DNA of 13,228 bases. Origin: Oscillospiraceae bacterium (GTDB lineage: Bacteria; Bacillota; Clostridia; UBA1381). The translations under genes and the position numbers were made by a program. Shown here in pieces: positions 4,312-12,295 of this stretch. Position 1 is the stretch's first letter; each line of letters starts with the position of its first letter. The notes beneath the pieces were generated by a model, which ran no database searches, was not told the DNA's origin, and saw only the letters and a program-made list of their open reading frames with translations. Location of the stretch: positions 1 to 13,228 of the forward strand of contig SVKH01000033.1 in NCBI GenBank assembly GCA_015068545.1, written 5' to 3'.

Positions 4312-6696
4312 ATGAAACAAGCTGCATTTAAAACCTTAGAATTTGATAAAATACTGAATAAAATGGCAAGCTTTACCGATAGCGAAAGGGTAAAGGAGAG
4401 GATACTGGACCTTGAGCCCTGCGAAACACTTGATGAGGCAAAAAATGCTCAGGCGGAGACCACAGAGGCTGTTTCGGTATGCTTTAAAATAGGCAATCCG
4501 CCCATAAACCTTGGAGTTAGAGATGTTACGGCAGCAGTAAAGCGAAGTGATATGGGAGGTATGCTTAATATCCGCGATTTGATGGAAGTTTCGCGGATAA
4601 TGTACGTTGCCCGCAGAATAAAAGCATACTTAAATGACGGTGCTAAAGAAGAAGGCATTCTTGCAGGATACGCATCCTCAATAACTTCCAACAAGGCTTT
4701 GGAAGATTCTATCAATTCTGCCATACTCTCAGAAACAGAAATAGCAGATGATGCCTCGGCAGACCTTTCGGCAATCCGGCGTAAGATAAAAAGCCTTCAT
4801 GCTAAAATTAAGGAAAGCCTTAATGCAATGATACGCTCGGAAACTTATAAAAAGTATCTGCAGGATCCAATTGTAACCATACGTTCCGACAGGTATGTTA
4901 TTCCGGTAAGAGCAGAGTACCGAGGGGAAGTGGCAGGTATAGTGCACGATTCCTCGCAAAGCGGAGCAACGCTTTTCATAGAGCCTATGAGTGTTGTAAA
5001 CGCAAATAACGAGATTCGTGATCTTGCTGCAAAGGAACAAATTGAAATAGAAAAAATACTTATGCGGCTTTCTGCAGAGGTTTCGGAAAATTCGGCGATA
5101 ATTCTCACTAATTTAGATGTAGTAACCAAGTTGGATTTTATATTCTGCAAGGCAAAGCTTTCCTTTGAATATAACGCCACAGAGCCTGTTTTAAATGACG
5201 AAGGTATCATAGAGTTTAAAAAAGCAAGACATCCTTTAATACCAAAGGACAGAGTTGTTTCCAACGACATCTATGTAGGTAACGGATTTGATACTCTGGT
5301 GGTGACCGGCCCTAATACCGGCGGAAAAACAGTAACGTTAAAGACAATAGGTCTATTTTCTATAATGGCAGCATCGGGATTGCATATTCCGGCAAATGAA
5401 AACAGCCGTGCGGCACTTTTTAAAAAGTTCTTCGCCGATATAGGCGATGAGCAAAGTATAGAACAAAGTCTATCTACTTTTTCATCCCATATGGTGAAGA
5501 TAGTGGATATTATGAATCAGGTGGATGGTGATTCCTTGGCGCTTTTTGACGAGCTTGGTGCCGGCACAGATCCAACGGAAGGTGCGGCGCTTGCAATATC
5601 TATCCTGGAGCATCTTAGAGGTTTCGGTGCAACAACGGTAGCCACTACTCATTACAGCGAGCTTAAACTATTTGCCCTTACCACAGATGGCGTGGAAAAC
5701 GCATCCTGTGAGTTTGATGTGGACAGCCTAAAGCCTACCTACAAGCTTTTAATTGGTGTGCCGGGCAGGTCCAATGCTTTCGCTATATCCCGAAGACTGG
5801 GACTATCGGAGGCTGTAATAGACAGAGCTAACGAGATATTAAGCGACGAGGATGTTAAATTTGAGGACGTGATTACCGACCTTGAGCAAAGTCGTGCAGA
5901 GGCAAGATCGGAAAAGGAATACGCAAAACGAATGAAGCGAGAGCTTACCGTTATGCGTGAGGAAATAGAGGCAGAACGTAAAAAGCTGAAGGAGTCAAAG
6001 TCACGAATCTTAGAGGAAGCAAGGCGTGAGGCAAAGATAATTATAATGGACGCAAAGGAAGAGTCCAACAGCATTATCAAGGAACTTGAGCGAATGAGAA
6101 TAGAGGGAAAGACCAAAGATATTCAAGGCAAAGTGCAAAAGTCCCGTGATAAGCTAAAAAAGCACTCAGAAAGCATCGAAAAAGCGATGAAAAACAGCGA
6201 AAAGCCTCGCAAAACCTACCGCAATCCTCCTAAAGACCTAAAAGAGGGAGAGACTGTAAAAATTCTGGATGTTGACCAGACAGCTACTATCATAAAAGTG
6301 CCTGATTCAAAGGGAATGGTTAGAGTTCAGGCAGGAATACTCAAGATGGATGTGCATATTTCAAACATCGACCGTGTCAGCGATAACTCTGCAAAGGAGC
6401 TTGCAGATAAGTATGTAAAAAACACAAGAGTATACGCTTCAAAGACAAAGGATGTATCCACAGAGGTAGATGTGCGTGGACAGACTTTGGAAGAGGCTGT
6501 GATGAATGTGGAAAAATTTCTGGATGATTGCTATATGGCAGGAGTTTCACCGGTTACCATAATCCACGGAAAGGGCACCGGTGTACTGAGAACAGGCATT
6601 ACCGAAGCTCTCAGGAGAAATAAGAGGATAAAATCGTACAGAGCAGGCAGATACGGAGAAGGAGAAATGGGAGTTACGGTAGTAGAGCTATCCTAG
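4312..6696 (+). CDS. mutS2: MutS2 ATPase/endonuclease
   Basis: MutS2 is a cytosolic DNA- and ribosome-acting ATPase. In different bacteria it limits homologous recombination, and in B. subtilis it also splits collided ribosomes. All parts are present in about 794 residues. The N-terminal region opens with KTLEFDKIL, as in the family, and leads to the core. Walker A GPNTGGKT is near residues 333-340, and Walker B LALFDELGAGTDPTEGAAL is near 410. The switch TTHYSELK follows, then a long charged coiled coil (about 510-635). A KOW-like linker comes next, and the C-terminal Smr domain starts at VDVRGQTLEEA (about 719) with the IHGKGTGVLR motif. I prefer the ATG at 4312. The in-frame ATG at 4300 would have its GGGGG ribosome binding site only one base away. 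It is followed by ybaK 83 bases later, probably in one transcript. Confidence 0.97.
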   Translation: MKQAAFKTLEFDKILNKMASFTDSERVKERILDLEPCETLDEAKNAQAETTEAVSVCFKIGNPPINLGVRDVTAAVKRSDMGGMLNIRDLMEVSRIMYVARRIKAYLNDGAKEEGILAGYASSITSNKALEDSINSAILSETEIADDASADLSAIRRKIKSLHAKIKESLNAMIRSETYKKYLQDPIVTIRSDRYVIPVRAEYRGEVAGIVHDSSQSGATLFIEPMSVVNANNEIRDLAAKEQIEIEKILMRLSAEVSENSAIILTNLDVVTKLDFIFCKAKLSFEYNATEPVLNDEGIIEFKKARHPLIPKDRVVSNDIYVGNGFDTLVVTGPNTGGKTVTLKTIGLFSIMAASGLHIPANENSRAALFKKFFADIGDEQSIEQSLSTFSSHMVKIVDIMNQVDGDSLALFDELGAGTDPTEGAALAISILEHLRGFGATTVATTHYSELKLFALTTDGVENASCEFDVDSLKPTYKLLIGVPGRSNAFAISRRLGLSEAVIDRANEILSDEDVKFEDVITDLEQSRAEARSEKEYAKRMKRELTVMREEIEAERKKLKESKSRILEEARREAKIIIMDAKEESNSIIKELERMRIEGKTKDIQGKVQKSRDKLKKHSESIEKAMKNSEKPRKTYRNPPKDLKEGETVKILDVDQTATIIKVPDSKGMVRVQAGILKMDVHISNIDRVSDNSAKELADKYVKNTRVYASKTKDVSTEVDVRGQTLEEAVMNVEKFLDDCYMAGVSPVTIIHGKGTGVLRTGITEALRRNKRIKSYRAGRYGEGEMGVTVVELS

Positions 6697-6720
6697 ACTG
6701 TTACGAAAACTTATGAAAAA

Positions 6721-6755
6721 TGCGGAATTTTATGCGGAGGTAATCCGCTTACGCA
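6721..6755 (+). promoter_or_regulatory. Small hairpin in the mutS2-ybaK spacer
   Basis: GCGGA (6734-6738) and TCCGC (6744-6748) form a 5-bp stem with a GGTAA loop. TGCG (6721-6724) and CGCA (6752-6755) can close it from outside. TGCGGA also occurs twice in the left side. No T-run follows, so termination is unlikely. It may be an RNA-processing or stability element, or chance. Confidence 0.3.
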
Positions 6756-6779
6756 GTTAAACAATTACGGAGAAGAATT

Positions 6780-7265
6780 ATGGCAAAGAAAAAACCGATT
6801 ATCACAAATGCAATGCGAATACTGACCGCCCAGAAAATACCCTTTGAAGCTATCGAGTATCAGGCGGAAGAGGTAGGCGAAAACTTCGGTGTGCATATTG
6901 CAGAGCTTACGGGAATACCCTGCGAAATGTCTTTTAAAACTTTGGTAGCAAAGGGAAATGACTACATGGTAGTGTGCATCCCTGTTGACAGAGAAGTTAA
7001 TTTAAAAAAGCTGGCAAAGGTATCGGGGAATAAAAAGGTGGAGCTTATATCGGTAAAGGAGCTTTTGCCACTTACCGGCTACATCAGGGGCGGTGTTTCG
7101 CCTATCGGTATGAAGAAAAAATTTACCACATATATACACGAAAGCTGCGTGGAAAATGAAAAAATGGCAGTTTCCGGCGGAATCTGCGGAGTAACACTTA
7201 TAATGACTCCAAAGGACTTGGTAAAGGTTACAGACGCAACACTGTGCGATATAACAGAAGAATAG
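6780..7265 (+). CDS. ybaK: Cys-tRNA(Pro) deacylase YbaK/EbsC
   Basis: YbaK hydrolyses cysteine that prolyl-tRNA synthetase has wrongly attached to tRNA-Pro, acting in trans in the cytosol. The 161-residue length is typical. The family landmarks are visible: the catalytic-region lysine in MSFKTLVAKG (Lys53), the VCIPVDREVNLKKLA block, and the glycine-rich LTGYIRGGVSPIGMKKKF at about 98-115. The GICGVTLIMTPKDLVKVTDA block closes the domain. GGAG lies eight bases before the ATG. It follows mutS2 by 83 bases without a clear terminator, and a DUF1015 gene follows, so the three may share a transcript. There is no fusion to ProRS and no sign of damage. Confidence 0.95.
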   Translation: MAKKKPIITNAMRILTAQKIPFEAIEYQAEEVGENFGVHIAELTGIPCEMSFKTLVAKGNDYMVVCIPVDREVNLKKLAKVSGNKKVELISVKELLPLTGYIRGGVSPIGMKKKFTTYIHESCVENEKMAVSGGICGVTLIMTPKDLVKVTDATLCDITEE

Positions 7266-7322
7266 AAAGATAGGATATATCCTTGCTTGAGAAAGCGGGG
7301 ATGCTGTGGGGAGTTTACTTTT

Positions 7323-7343
7323 GGGAATTACAGTTTAATTCCC
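7323..7343 (+). promoter_or_regulatory. Perfect hairpin in the leader of the DUF1015 gene
   Basis: GGGAATTA (7323-7330) and TAATTCCC (7336-7343) form a perfect 8-bp stem with a 5-nt loop, ending 26 bases before the DUF1015 ATG. It is not followed by T residues on the plus strand. It may stabilise an mRNA 5' end or be an operator. I cannot tell which. Confidence 0.35.
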
Positions 7344-7369
7344 TGTACGATAGAAAAGGAGATAGAAAA

Positions 7370-8575
7370 ATGAGTTCATTAAAAAAAGCAGACATACTTG
7401 TACCGGCAAAAGGTGTTGACCTTACAAAATGGAGTGTTGTTGCTTGCGATCAATACACATCTCAACCGGAATATTGGCAAAGAGTGGAAAAGTTAGTAGG
7501 AGGTGAACCTTCTACCTTGAACCTTGTTTACCCTGAGGCGTTTTTGTCGGAAGGTGACGAAAGAATTGAAAAAATCAATTCCGCTATGAAAAAGTATGAG
7601 GAAGACGGTGTATTTGAGGAGCTTTTGGGAAGCCTTATATATGTTGAACGTACCATGGAAAACGGTAAAACCAGAAAGGGTATAGTTGGCTGTGTGGACC
7701 TAGAGGATTACGATTTTTCAAAGGGATCAAAAAGCAAAATAAGAGCAACGGAAGGCACCGTTTTGGAACGAATCCCACCTAGGGTTAAAATTCGTGAGAA
7801 TGCCGGACTTGAGCTTCCTCATGTAATGCTTCTTATGAATGACAGCGAAAAGACTGTGATAGAATGTATAGAAAAGGGTGAGCTTATTTACGATTTTGAC
7901 CTGATGGAAAACGGAGGTCATTTAAAGGGCTACCTGTTGTCAGATTTTGAGGCAGAAAGAGTTCTTGCTGCCATAGACGAGCTTGAGGAAAATGCGGAAG
8001 ATAATCTTGTTTTTGCGGTAGGTGACGGAAACCATTCTCTGGCAACCGCCAAGACCTGCTGGGAAAACATAAAAAAGAATATTCCTGTTGAGGAGCAGGA
8101 AAATCATCCTGCAAGATACTGCCTAGTTGAGCTTGAGAATATTCATGATGATGCACTGGAATTTGAACCTATCCACCGGGTTGTGTTCGGAAGCGATGCA
8201 GATAAGCTGATGGACGGACTTTTGAAGTACTATCCTGAAAGCTCCACCGAGGATAACGGCGGTCAGCATCTTCGACTTGTAAAGGGTGATGAAATAAAGG
8301 ATCTTTATATTGTAAACGACAAGTCAAACCTTGCAGTTGGCTCGTTGCAGAACTATCTGGACCATATAGGTGCTGAGGTTGACTATATCCATGGTGATGA
8401 CGTGGTATGTAAGCTTTCTGCCCAAGATGGAAACGTGGGATTCTTGCTGGACGGAATGGAAAAAAGCGACCTTTTTACCACAGTTATTAAGGACGGTGCT
8501 CTGCCGAGAAAAACCTTCTCTATGGGACACGCATGGGATAAAAGATACTACTTTGAGGCAAAGAAAATCAAATAA
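7370..8575 (+). CDS. DUF1015 family protein
   Basis: This 401-residue soluble protein belongs to DUF1015, a family whose reaction is unknown. The start at 7370 is chosen because AAGGAG ends eight bases before it, and MSSLKKADILVPAKGVDLTKWSVVACDQYTSQPEYW is the usual family N-terminus. The frame extends back to a TTG at 7283, but those 29 extra codons (MLEKAGMLWGVYFW...) are unlike the family and contain the leader hairpin. Other family landmarks are ILERIPPR-like VLERIPPRVKIRENA, HVMLLMNDSEKTVIE, the invariant-looking AVGDGNHSLATAK at about 216-228, ENIHDDALEFEPIHRVV, and the C-terminal LPRKTFSMGHAWDKRYYFEAKKI. Length and frame are normal. No terminator is evident after it. The next gene's promoter begins two bases past its stop. 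Confidence 0.93.
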   Translation: MSSLKKADILVPAKGVDLTKWSVVACDQYTSQPEYWQRVEKLVGGEPSTLNLVYPEAFLSEGDERIEKINSAMKKYEEDGVFEELLGSLIYVERTMENGKTRKGIVGCVDLEDYDFSKGSKSKIRATEGTVLERIPPRVKIRENAGLELPHVMLLMNDSEKTVIECIEKGELIYDFDLMENGGHLKGYLLSDFEAERVLAAIDELEENAEDNLVFAVGDGNHSLATAKTCWENIKKNIPVEEQENHPARYCLVELENIHDDALEFEPIHRVVFGSDADKLMDGLLKYYPESSTEDNGGQHLRLVKGDEIKDLYIVNDKSNLAVGSLQNYLDHIGAEVDYIHGDDVVCKLSAQDGNVGFLLDGMEKSDLFTTVIKDGALPRKTFSMGHAWDKRYYFEAKKIK

Positions 8576-8576
8576 C

Positions 8577-8605
8577 TTGACGGACTGCGGTTTTTCTGAT
8601 ATAAT
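8577..8605 (+). promoter_or_regulatory. Near-consensus extended -10 sigma-A promoter
   Basis: TTGACG (8577-8582), a 17-base spacer and TATAAT (8600-8605) with TGA just before the -10 make a near-perfect extended -10 promoter. It begins directly after the DUF1015 stop and lies 28 bases before the start of the unknown membrane protein. It is the strongest promoter in the window by sequence. Confidence 0.85.
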
Positions 8606-8633
8606 GTAAGGAGTATTTTAAAAGGAGAACTGT

Positions 8634-9293
8634 ATGGAGTATATATCAAAAGCCTCAATAAAAGACAAAGTGCGACGTAACTATATTTTGAAAATAGCCA
8701 TAGTAGGCACTATCAGTCTTGCAGGATTTGTGCTTGCTATAACCAATCTGTTTTCGGGAGGAGTCCTGTATGCTTTTTGGTACCTTATAGCTTTTATCAT
8801 AGGTCTTTCATATGTAGTTATAAGGATAAACACAGCTTTCCCTACCTACATTGCAACTGATGGAGAAAAGCTGGTGCTGTCGACTTGGAAAAACTGCATA
8901 TTGCCGTATAAGGTAAAGGAAAAGCCGGCGTTTATTTCTGACTTTATACCGGATGGTGTAAAGTGTGAGGAGATTAGCTTTTCCGACCTTGATAGGATAT
9001 ATGTGGGTTCTTTAAAGTTTTTGAAAAAGTCTCTTTCTGAAGAGGAATATCCCGGAAGTTTGAAGTCGTTTGAAGAAGACAATCAGTTGGAAAAAATGCT
9101 TAAAAGAATGGACTTTTTCCTTGCCATTACTACAAACGGAGAGATCAGCTTTATGTCTATTGTGGACTTTGATCTGGACGCGGTGTCAAGTGTGCTGGAT
9201 AGTGTGGAAAGGAACTGTCAAGGTGTTAAAATTCAAATTCATATACCAAAGCTTTTGAGAATCCGAAAAAAACAGTCAGACAGCAGACTGTGA
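8634..9293 (+). CDS. Two-TM membrane protein with cytosolic domain, unknown function
   Basis: I do not recognise a family for this 219-residue protein. A basic N-terminus (KDKVRRNYILK) leads into two adjacent hydrophobic segments at about residues 19-42 and 46-66, then a soluble domain of about 150 residues to the end. By the positive-inside rule both ends are probably cytosolic. The stretch FPTYIATDGEKLVLSTWKNCILPYKV is reminiscent of bacterial PH-like (bPH) membrane proteins, but that is only a resemblance. The C-terminus is basic (LLRIRKKQSDSRL). AAGGAG lies six bases before the ATG. The gene has its own strong extended -10 promoter and a strong terminator, so it is a single-gene unit between the mutS2-ybaK-DUF1015 group and metF. 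Such a promoter on an uncharacterised gene hints at constant high expression. Confidence 0.8.
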   Translation: MEYISKASIKDKVRRNYILKIAIVGTISLAGFVLAITNLFSGGVLYAFWYLIAFIIGLSYVVIRINTAFPTYIATDGEKLVLSTWKNCILPYKVKEKPAFISDFIPDGVKCEEISFSDLDRIYVGSLKFLKKSLSEEEYPGSLKSFEEDNQLEKMLKRMDFFLAITTNGEISFMSIVDFDLDAVSSVLDSVERNCQGVKIQIHIPKLLRIRKKQSDSRL

Positions 9294-9309
9294 CATAGCA
9301 ATAAATTTT

Positions 9310-9344
9310 AAAATACGTTTTGCTGTTGGCAGGACGTATTTTTT
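9310..9344 (+). terminator. Intrinsic terminator after the two-TM protein gene
   Basis: AAAATACGT (9310-9318) pairs with ACGTATTTT (9334-9342). CTG/CAG extends the stem inside, and the right arm runs into a stretch of six T. It ends the single-gene unit 17-50 bases past its stop and separates it from metF. Confidence 0.85.
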
Positions 9345-9389
9345 ACTTTACAGATAAGAAATTTCAAATACATAATCAAGGAGTAAGCG

Positions 9390-10265
9390 ATGAAAATATC
9401 AGATATTTTAAGTGGGGAAAAATTGACCATGTCCTTTGAGGTTTTCCCGCCAAAGGCAGATACGGCAATAGAGTCTGTAAAATCAGCAACAGAGGAAATC
9501 GCCAGATTGAAGCCGGCGTTTATGAGCGTTACCTATGGAGCAGGCGGAGGTACAAGTAAGTATACCTTAAATATAGCAAAGAATATAAAGGATAGCTACG
9601 GTGTGCCTACTGTGGCGCATCTTACCTGTGTTTCTTCTGCAAGAGAGACCGTCTGCCGTCAGATACAGGATATGAAGGATGCCGGCATAGAAAATGTACT
9701 TGCACTGCGTGGTGATTTAACTCCTGAGCTGGAAAATTCGGACAGATCCGGACTTGATTTTTCCCATGCAATTGACCTTATTCGGGAAATAAAGGAATGC
9801 GGAGCAGATTTTTGCATAGGAGGAGCGTGCTATCCAGAAGTACATCCGGAAAGTAAAAATCAGAACGAGGATATAAAGTATCTAAAGGAAAAGGTAGACG
9901 CAGGTTGCTCCTTTTTGACCACACAAATGTTTTTTGATAATAATCTTTTGTACAACTTTTTGTACAAAATCCGCGAAGCTGGTATTACTGTGCCTATCAT
10001 ACCCGGTATTATGCCTATCACCAATGCAAATCAGGTGGAACGTGCTATAAAGCTTTCCGGCTCGTTTATGCCTCAGCGGTTTAAAAATCTTGTGGACAAA
10101 TTCGGATATTCGCCGGAGGCTATGAAGCAGGCAGGAATAGTCTATGCCACCGATCAGATAATAGACCTGTACGCAAACGGAATTAAAAATGTTCACGTTT
10201 ATTCTATGAACAAGCCGGATGTGGCAAAGAAAATATTGGAAAATTTATCTGAAATATTGGATTGA
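9390..10265 (+). CDS. metF: Methylenetetrahydrofolate reductase MetF
   Basis: MetF reduces 5,10-methylene-THF to 5-methyl-THF using FAD, in the cytosol, giving the methyl donor for methionine synthesis (or, in acetogens, the methyl branch of the Wood-Ljungdahl path). The 291-residue TIM-barrel protein carries the family motifs: FEVFPPK at 16-22 with the catalytic-site glutamate, VTYGAGGG at 47-54, HLTC at 77-80, LALRGD at 104-109, GGACYPEVHPE, and FLTTQMFFDN. Its length suits the bacterial catalytic domain alone, without a regulatory C-terminus. AAGGAG precedes the ATG. The next gene, a MetH activation domain, starts two bases past the metF stop, which ties both to B12-dependent methionine synthesis. 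No MetV or acetogenesis genes are in the window, so I favour the methionine role. Confidence 0.97.
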   Translation: MKISDILSGEKLTMSFEVFPPKADTAIESVKSATEEIARLKPAFMSVTYGAGGGTSKYTLNIAKNIKDSYGVPTVAHLTCVSSARETVCRQIQDMKDAGIENVLALRGDLTPELENSDRSGLDFSHAIDLIREIKECGADFCIGGACYPEVHPESKNQNEDIKYLKEKVDAGCSFLTTQMFFDNNLLYNFLYKIREAGITVPIIPGIMPITNANQVERAIKLSGSFMPQRFKNLVDKFGYSPEAMKQAGIVYATDQIIDLYANGIKNVHVYSMNKPDVAKKILENLSEILD

Positions 10266-10267
10266 TT

Positions 10268-10858
10268 ATGGAAAATACAGTATATGTAAGGACGTATTCT
10301 CCGCCGGAAGTAAATAAGGCTGAGATATTACGGTATTTGGGAAAAGGAAGTATAACCCATGAGCTTGATGAGCTTATAAATGAGTGTATAACGGAGGCTG
10401 GAGAAAGGCTATCCTACCGAGTTTGCTATGGGGTGTTTTCTGTAAAGCATCAGGAAAATGAGATATGCTTTGACGGAGTAAAGGTGGAATCACGGGATCT
10501 TTTAAAAAATCTTGATGGCAGTAGCTGTGCTGTGATTTTTGCCGCTACTGTCGGAATAGAGATAGACCGACTGATAAAAAGGTATGCTGTGATTTCGCCT
10601 TCTAAATCGGTTATATTTCAAGCCATAGGAGCAGAGAGAGTAGAAGCGCTGTGCGATGAATTTTGCAAGGATGTGGCTGATGAATTTGGTATGACAAAAC
10701 CACGGTTCAGCCCAGGATATGGCGATTTCCCCTTGGAATTTCAGCGCGAAATTTTCAAATTACTGGAACCGGAGAAGCTGATAGGAGTGTCCCTTGGCGG
10801 AAACCTTTTGATGGTGCCGTCAAAGTCGGTTACGGCAGTTGTGGGAATTGTGAAATGA
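10268..10858 (+). CDS. Stand-alone methionine synthase (MetH) activation-domain protein
   Basis: This 196-residue protein corresponds to the AdoMet-binding activation module (Met_synt_B12) normally found at the C-terminus of MetH, which remethylates oxidised cob(II)alamin. The key visible motif is RFSPGYGDFPLEFQ at about 146-159, matching the R-x-x-PGY AdoMet-binding signature. The TVGIEIDRLIKRY and VIFQAIGAERVEALCDEF segments also fit the split clostridial form. The ATG at 10268 begins two bases after the metF TGA. An in-frame TTG at 10262 overlaps that stop. Neither has a clear Shine-Dalgarno sequence, so translation is probably coupled to metF. The homocysteine and cobalamin-binding parts of MetH are not in the window and should be encoded elsewhere. 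Function is inferred from family and context. Confidence 0.88.
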   Translation: MENTVYVRTYSPPEVNKAEILRYLGKGSITHELDELINECITEAGERLSYRVCYGVFSVKHQENEICFDGVKVESRDLLKNLDGSSCAVIFAATVGIEIDRLIKRYAVISPSKSVIFQAIGAERVEALCDEFCKDVADEFGMTKPRFSPGYGDFPLEFQREIFKLLEPEKLIGVSLGGNLLMVPSKSVTAVVGIVK

Positions 10859-11051
10859 GGAAAATGGTAAGGGTTTAATGGCCCTTGATAGTAGTAGTGT
10901 TATGATTAGCCGCTGTCTACCCGTTGATTGGATTAGATGATTTTAGTCTTGATCCGGCATGAACTATTACTTAATAATCTTGGCATCTAAATTATACCGT
11001 CTTTATATTTGGGATAAATCCAAACTAGGTGAGTAGCGGGAGAACAATTTA
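10859..11051 (+). other. Hairpin-rich non-coding spacer between the MetH activation gene and ctpA
   Basis: No credible frame is present. Three local hairpins are visible. One is AAGGG (10869-10873) with CCCTT (10882-10886). One is a GGAT-AGA pairing with TCT-GATCC around 10930-10955, containing one mismatch. One is TTTGG (11008-11012) with CCAAA (11020-11024). A segment around 10969-11003 resembles 920-955, sharing TTAATAA, then TGGCATCTAAA, then a similar CG-CTTT stretch. I see no conserved core of a cobalamin, SAM or THF riboswitch. It may be a decayed repeat or an unnamed leader RNA. Confidence 0.4.
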
Positions 11052-11096
11052 TATAATATTTTACCTCTGCTTGTGCATAAGATAATAAGGTAATAT
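11052..11096 (+). promoter_or_regulatory. Probable ctpA promoter region with inverted repeat
   Basis: A perfect TATAAT (11052-11057) lies 51 bases before the ctpA start, but the -35 region is poor. Immediately after it, ATTTTACCT (11058-11066) and AGGTAATAT (11088-11096) form an inverted repeat with one mismatch. It covers the expected start of transcription and could be an operator or a leader hairpin. Confidence 0.4.
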
Positions 11097-11108
11097 AGGA
11101 GGGAATAT

Positions 11109-12284
11109 ATGGAGAAAAAGTCAAAATTGATTTTTGCAGTTTCCGTAACTGCAATTATATCATTCTTAGTATCGGGAATTTTTCACAGCATACTGTTCAG
11201 AGTAAGACACGGGCTGGTGATAGATAAGGTAAGTACGGTAAAAACTCTCATCGAGGACTATGGTATATTTGAAAGCGATGAGGAAACTATGGCAGATTAC
11301 GCCTCCATGGGGCTTGCGGCTGCTGTGGGAGATCCGTACACTATGTATTTTCCCAAAACCGAATTTACAGCGCGTATGGATAGTTTGCAGAGCGTATATG
11401 TTGGTGTAGGCGCTACGATAGGAGCAGACGTGGAAAATGACTGTCTTGTGGTGGTTTCGCCTATGGATAATTCACCTGCGGAAAAGGCAGGAGTGCTTGC
11501 AGGGGATATCCTACTTGCGGTTGACGGAGAAGTATATAAAAGCGCTCAGATTTCCGAGGCGGCGTACAGTATGAAAAACGGTGATGTTGGCACTACTGTA
11601 ACAGTCACTTTAAAAAGAGGAGAATCGGAGCCTTTTGATGTAGTGATAACCAGAGAGAAAATAGAGAAGGAAACAGTTACCTCCAAGCTGATGGAAGATG
11701 ATATCGGATATATCCGAATCAGCGAGTTTGATACAACAGACGGTGAAGTTGGAACAGCAAAGGAATTTGAGGATAACTATAACGGGCTGCAAGCAGCAGG
11801 AGCAAAAAAGCTGATTATAGACCTTAGAAATAATCCCGGCGGAGAGTTCGGCTCGGTGTGTGATATTGCGGATATGCTTTTGCCGGAAGGCATCATTACA
11901 TACACTGAGGATAAACGCGGAAAAAAGGAAATTGTAGAATCGGATAAGAAGTGCTGCGAAATGCCAATGGTTGTTCTGGTAAACGGCGGAAGTGCATCTG
12001 CGTCAGAAGTGTTGACAGGAGCTTTAAAGGACCATAAAAAGGCAACCGTAGTAGGGACTAAGACCTTTGGAAAGGGAATAGTGCAAACGGTTATTCCGTT
12101 AACTGACGGTTCGGGAATGTCCATAACCACCTCCAGATACTTTACCCCAAATGGCACATGTATCCATGATATAGGCATCCAGCCGGACGTTGTGGTGGAA
12201 ATGGAAACAGAAACGGCCATCACAAAGCTGGAATACAGTGAAGATATTCAGCTTCAGAAGGCCGTTGAGATTCTTAAGAATTAA
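11109..12284 (+). CDS. S41 family C-terminal processing protease (CtpA/CtpB type)
   Basis: This 391-residue carboxyl-terminal processing protease is anchored by one N-terminal helix (about 7-31), with the rest outside the membrane. A cap region is followed by a PDZ domain from about 95 to 170 (VYVGVGATIGADV, NSPAEKAGVLAGDILLAVDG). The S41 protease domain then shows LRNNPGG at 239-245 and the catalytic residues Ser297 in GGSASASE, Lys322 in TFGKG and Gln326. The 25-residue Ser-Lys spacing equals that of E. coli Tsp and B. subtilis CtpB. The length is shorter than CtpB because the C-terminal tail is brief. AGGAGGG lies six bases before the ATG. The substrate cannot be read from the sequence. 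CtpB relatives act in sporulation signalling, but nothing here shows that role. Its stop overlaps the stop of the convergent transporter gene. Confidence 0.94.
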   Translation: MEKKSKLIFAVSVTAIISFLVSGIFHSILFRVRHGLVIDKVSTVKTLIEDYGIFESDEETMADYASMGLAAAVGDPYTMYFPKTEFTARMDSLQSVYVGVGATIGADVENDCLVVVSPMDNSPAEKAGVLAGDILLAVDGEVYKSAQISEAAYSMKNGDVGTTVTVTLKRGESEPFDVVITREKIEKETVTSKLMEDDIGYIRISEFDTTDGEVGTAKEFEDNYNGLQAAGAKKLIIDLRNNPGGEFGSVCDIADMLLPEGIITYTEDKRGKKEIVESDKKCCEMPMVVLVNGGSASASEVLTGALKDHKKATVVGTKTFGKGIVQTVIPLTDGSGMSITTSRYFTPNGTCIHDIGIQPDVVVEMETETAITKLEYSEDIQLQKAVEILKN

Positions 12285-12295
12285 GCTGCTTTTTT
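12249..12295 (+). terminator. Possible terminator of ctpA inside the convergent gene
   Basis: CAGCTT (12249-12254) can pair with AAGCTG (12283-12288), followed by CTTTTTT. The loop is long (28 bases) and contains the palindrome TTCTTAAGAA (12271-12280). It is weak by stem length, but the six-T run is in the right place just past the ctpA stop. Confidence 0.4.

Noticed and set aside
7283..7369. 29-codon N-terminal extension of the DUF1015 protein
   Set aside because: AAGGAG precedes the ATG at 7370, and the extension is unlike the family and includes an 8-bp hairpin.
10859..11108. Cobalamin, SAM or tetrahydrofolate riboswitch ahead of ctpA
   Set aside because: None of the conserved core motifs could be found, and a folate- or B12-responsive switch would be expected upstream of metF rather than ctpA.
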